A stretch of DNA of 26,023 bases from Cryomorphaceae bacterium (GTDB taxonomy: Bacteria > Bacteroidota > Bacteroidia > Flavobacteriales > Crocinitomicaceae): positions 1 through 26,023 of the forward strand of contig JAJTDX010000062.1 in NCBI GenBank assembly GCA_021298235.1, written 5' to 3'. Position 1 is the first letter of the stretch. Every line of letters begins with the position of its first letter. Shown in pieces: positions 23,964 through 26,023 of the stretch. The notes below the pieces were generated by a model that saw only the letters and a program-made list of their open reading frames with translations, was not told the DNA's origin and searched no databases. The position numbers and the translations under genes were made by a program.

Positions 23964-24596
23964 CGTTTACATTCTAAGTCGTAGTACCAATAAGTACACT
24001 CACCCAAAATTTCAACTATCCTAATAGATATCGAAAAAATAGTAACCGGTTTATTTAGCCGGCTTCGGATTTGACAGTTTAACCTCACCTTTTAAAGTGG
24101 CTATTTCTGCTTCAATCAGTCATGTAAATTTTGCTTACATGATCCAAGTCTCCCCGTCTTCGGGCATAAAAACTAACGTTTCCATGCATATACTATATTT
24201 CAATCGCTCTAAAGTCCACAGCTACTCGCCGTACTTCGAATAAAGTCATACCAACACAACTTTATTTGATCGTTCAAGGAATTACACCTTGAAGATATAA
24301 GCTCTCACTTCCCTTGTGTCTGCCAGTTTTCAAAGACTTTTTACACTCTTTTATTTCTGACCTAACCAATACTTAAAGAACGACTTTATCAATTAAGACA
24401 TTACAAAGATAGATGGACAGAGTAGGCATTCCATTGAGCCAGATCAAATTCAAACATGATGTTTAACAGTTATGTTCATTGAGGTCTGAACTGAAAAGTT
24501 TATGTAAACAATATGGATAGTTCACCGCATATGTGAAAGAAGTCCATAACATAAACGAATGTAATTCTGGAATTTAGAATTCCACTTGACGAGCTA
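23964..24596. other. Gene-free stretch (about 630 bp) with several hairpins
   Basis: No credible gene is seen on either strand; the ORFs here are short and one runs through the terminator. Four inverted repeats cluster within about 175 bp: 24120-24142 (8-bp stem, 7-base loop), 24153-24164 (CCCG/CGGG), 24239-24266 (8-bp stem, 12-base loop) and 24273-24293 (TTCAAGG/CCTTGAA, 7-base loop). Two tiny minus-strand frames (MTLFEVRRVAVDFRAIEI and METLVFMPEDGETWIM) look gene-like but are too short to support. It could hold a structured RNA or an eroded gene. It does not match tmRNA, RNase P RNA or a tRNA as I know them. Confidence 0.4.
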
Positions 24597-26023
24597 TCAG
24601 CCTTTTGTAAGATAAATCTTTGTATCTGATTCAGATTCAAGATCAGTAATCAACGAGACTTCTTCTAAAGATTCGAAATAAATAGCATTGGCCAACACTT
24701 CTGAACAGACATAATCCATATTTGAGGCAATGGCTTTTTGAATAACCGCATTGGTATCTATCTTTAGAATTATCCGATCTGTAACTTCCAGACCAGAATC
24801 TTTTCGCAGGTTCTGAACCCGATTGACCAGTTCTCTGGCTATTCCTTCTGACCTAAGGTTATCCGTAATTGTTATATCAAGCGCCACCGTTAAATTCCCT
24901 TCGGAGGCAACGAGCCATCCAGGAATATCCTGCGCTGAAATTTCAAAATCACCGAGATCAAGAAGAATTGATTCACCATCAACCACACCATTCCATGAAC
25001 CAGTAGCTTCAATTTGGGCAATATCTTCCGCCTTCATTTGCGAAACGAGGTTCGCGATGGACTTCATATGCTTTCCATACTTCGGACCAATGGTTTTGAA
25101 ATTAGGTTTGATCCGTTTGACAAGAACGTTGTTTCCTTCTTCAAGTATTTGCAATTCTTTAACATTCACCTCGGACAAAATCAAGTCTTTAACATGTAAA
25201 ATGTTTTTTGAGAATGCGTCACTTAAGGAAGGAACCATTACTTGTGAAAGTGGCTGTCGCACGCGAATATTTTCCTTTTTGCGCAGGGCAAGAACCAGTG
25301 AAGAAATCCGTTGAGCTATATCCATTTGCGCCTCAAGCTCTGGATAAATCGCTTCTTCATTTACTTCCGGGAAATTTGCGAGATGTACGGAATCTGCGTT
25401 ATGTTTTTTTGCAACTCCATTCAGATCTGAGAATAGCTGATCCATAAAAAATGGCGCAATGGGCGCTCCCAATATCGCTACGGTCTCCAAACAGGCATAC
25501 AAGGTTTGGTACGCTGCCAGTTTATCGTGAGAATCGTCACTCTTCCAGAATCTTCTTCTACATAGCCTAACATACCAATTGGAAAGTTGATCGTTCACAA
25601 AATCCTGAATGAGACGTCCAGCCCGGGTAGGCTCATATTCCGCATAAGAAGTATCAACGTCCTTCACGAGAGAATGAAGCTTCGAAATAATCCATCGGTC
25701 AATTTCCGGACGCTGATCTAAAGCTATCTCTGATTGACTAAAGTCAAAGCCGTCAATATTCGCATAAAGTGCAAAAAACGAATAGGTATTGTACAACGTA
25801 CCAAAGAATTTTCTCTGAACTTCGGTTACTCCGGAAAGATTAAACTTCAGATTATCCCAAGGCTGAGCATTTGTGATCATGTACCATCGTGTAGCATCAG
25901 GACCATACGTCGCCAGCGTTTCAAAAGGATCAACAGCATTGCCGAGTCTTTTAGACATCTTTAACCCATCTTTGTCCAATACCAATCCATTGGATACGAC
26001 ATTTTTATACGCCACAGTATCAA
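24597..26023 (-). CDS. ileS: Isoleucyl-tRNA synthetase, C-terminal part (5' end outside window)
   Basis: The frame runs off the right edge of the window; the GTG at 26015 is not the start. What remains is the last 475 or so residues of a class I synthetase that charges tRNA-Ile. It shows the KMSKR signature (KMSKRLGNAVDPFETLATYG), YMITNAQPWDNLKF, the anticodon-binding helical domain (DFVNDQLSNWYVRLCRRRFW) and the DUF5915-like C-terminal region (NLRSEGIARELVNRVQNLRK). The zinc-finger tail of the E. coli type is absent. This C-terminus is typical of the eukaryote-like IleS found in Bacteroidota. Confidence 0.93.
   Translation of the reverse strand, partial: DTVAYKNVVSNGLVLDKDGLKMSKRLGNAVDPFETLATYGPDATRWYMITNAQPWDNLKFNLSGVTEVQRKFFGTLYNTYSFFALYANIDGFDFSQSEIALDQRPEIDRWIISKLHSLVKDVDTSYAEYEPTRAGRLIQDFVNDQLSNWYVRLCRRRFWKSDDSHDKLAAYQTLYACLETVAILGAPIAPFFMDQLFSDLNGVAKKHNADSVHLANFPEVNEEAIYPELEAQMDIAQRISSLVLALRKKENIRVRQPLSQVMVPSLSDAFSKNILHVKDLILSEVNVKELQILEEGNNVLVKRIKPNFKTIGPKYGKHMKSIANLVSQMKAEDIAQIEATGSWNGVVDGESILLDLGDFEISAQDIPGWLVASEGNLTVALDITITDNLRSEGIARELVNRVQNLRKDSGLEVTDRIILKIDTNAVIQKAIASNMDYVCSEVLANAIYFESLEEVSLITDLESESDTKIYLTKG

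Noticed and set aside
23873..24088. Minus-strand 71-aa ORF
   Set aside because: It runs through the terminator hairpin and the end of the aldehyde dehydrogenase gene, with no family resemblance.
24041..24300. tmRNA, RNase P RNA or tRNA in the hairpin-rich stretch
   Set aside because: No tag-peptide reading frame, no CCA-type acceptor end and none of the conserved core segments I know are present; a TTGACAG-like string alone is not enough.

Overview
The window looks like chromosomal DNA of a member of the Bacteroidota. Four things point there: a type IX secretion (T9SS) sorting domain on one secreted protein, several exact TAnnTTTG -7 promoter boxes of the Bacteroidota sigma factor, A-rich leaders without clear Shine-Dalgarno sites, and an IleS with a eukaryote-like C-terminus. 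Both ends cut through genes: a DUF4407 protein on the left and ileS on the right.

Bases 1-5900 (+ strand) hold a compact row of six membrane or envelope genes. They are a canonical DUF4407 protein, two proteins that share an N-terminal domain I cannot name (one with an OmpA-like C-terminus), a shorter DUF4407-like protein, a membrane-anchored transglutaminase-like protein with a Cys-rich insert, and a small four-helix membrane protein. Bases 5923-8542 (- strand) hold a 77-aa protein, a PPP-type metallophosphatase and a large protein with two C-terminal membrane helices. Divergently, bases 8740-12110 (+ strand) carry a 70-aa protein, a TerY-like VWA protein, a membrane-anchored PP2C phosphatase, a Ser/Thr-type kinase and a 58-aa ORF overlapping the kinase stop. 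VWA, PP2C and kinase together form a TerY-P triad like E. coli YegL/PphC/YegI. The whole 12 kb is a candidate envelope-linked phosphosignalling locus; that the + strand membrane genes belong to it is inference from position.

Bases 12118-13052 hold two adjacent pseudogenes, a NUDIX hydrolase and a PrsW-type membrane protease. Each lost its middle and changed frame. A 2-hydroxyacid dehydrogenase follows.

Bases 14126-19797 form a second coherent unit: two exported beta-rich (probably outer-membrane) proteins, a T9SS-secreted BNR-repeat protein, and a NarL-type response regulator with its TPR-containing histidine kinase. A 22-bp near-palindrome occurs twice, and at all three promoters facing it the -7 box lies exactly 20 nt from its edge. 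This suggests the response regulator controls itself, the secreted protein and the two exported proteins.

The rest is ordinary: a minus operon (RidA-like protein, TPR protein, rRNA-methyltransferase-like protein), a lipoprotein, an ALDH7-type dehydrogenase with a strong terminator, a gene-free stretch of about 630 bp rich in hairpins, and the 3' part of ileS. I see no tRNA, rRNA, CRISPR array or insertion sequence.
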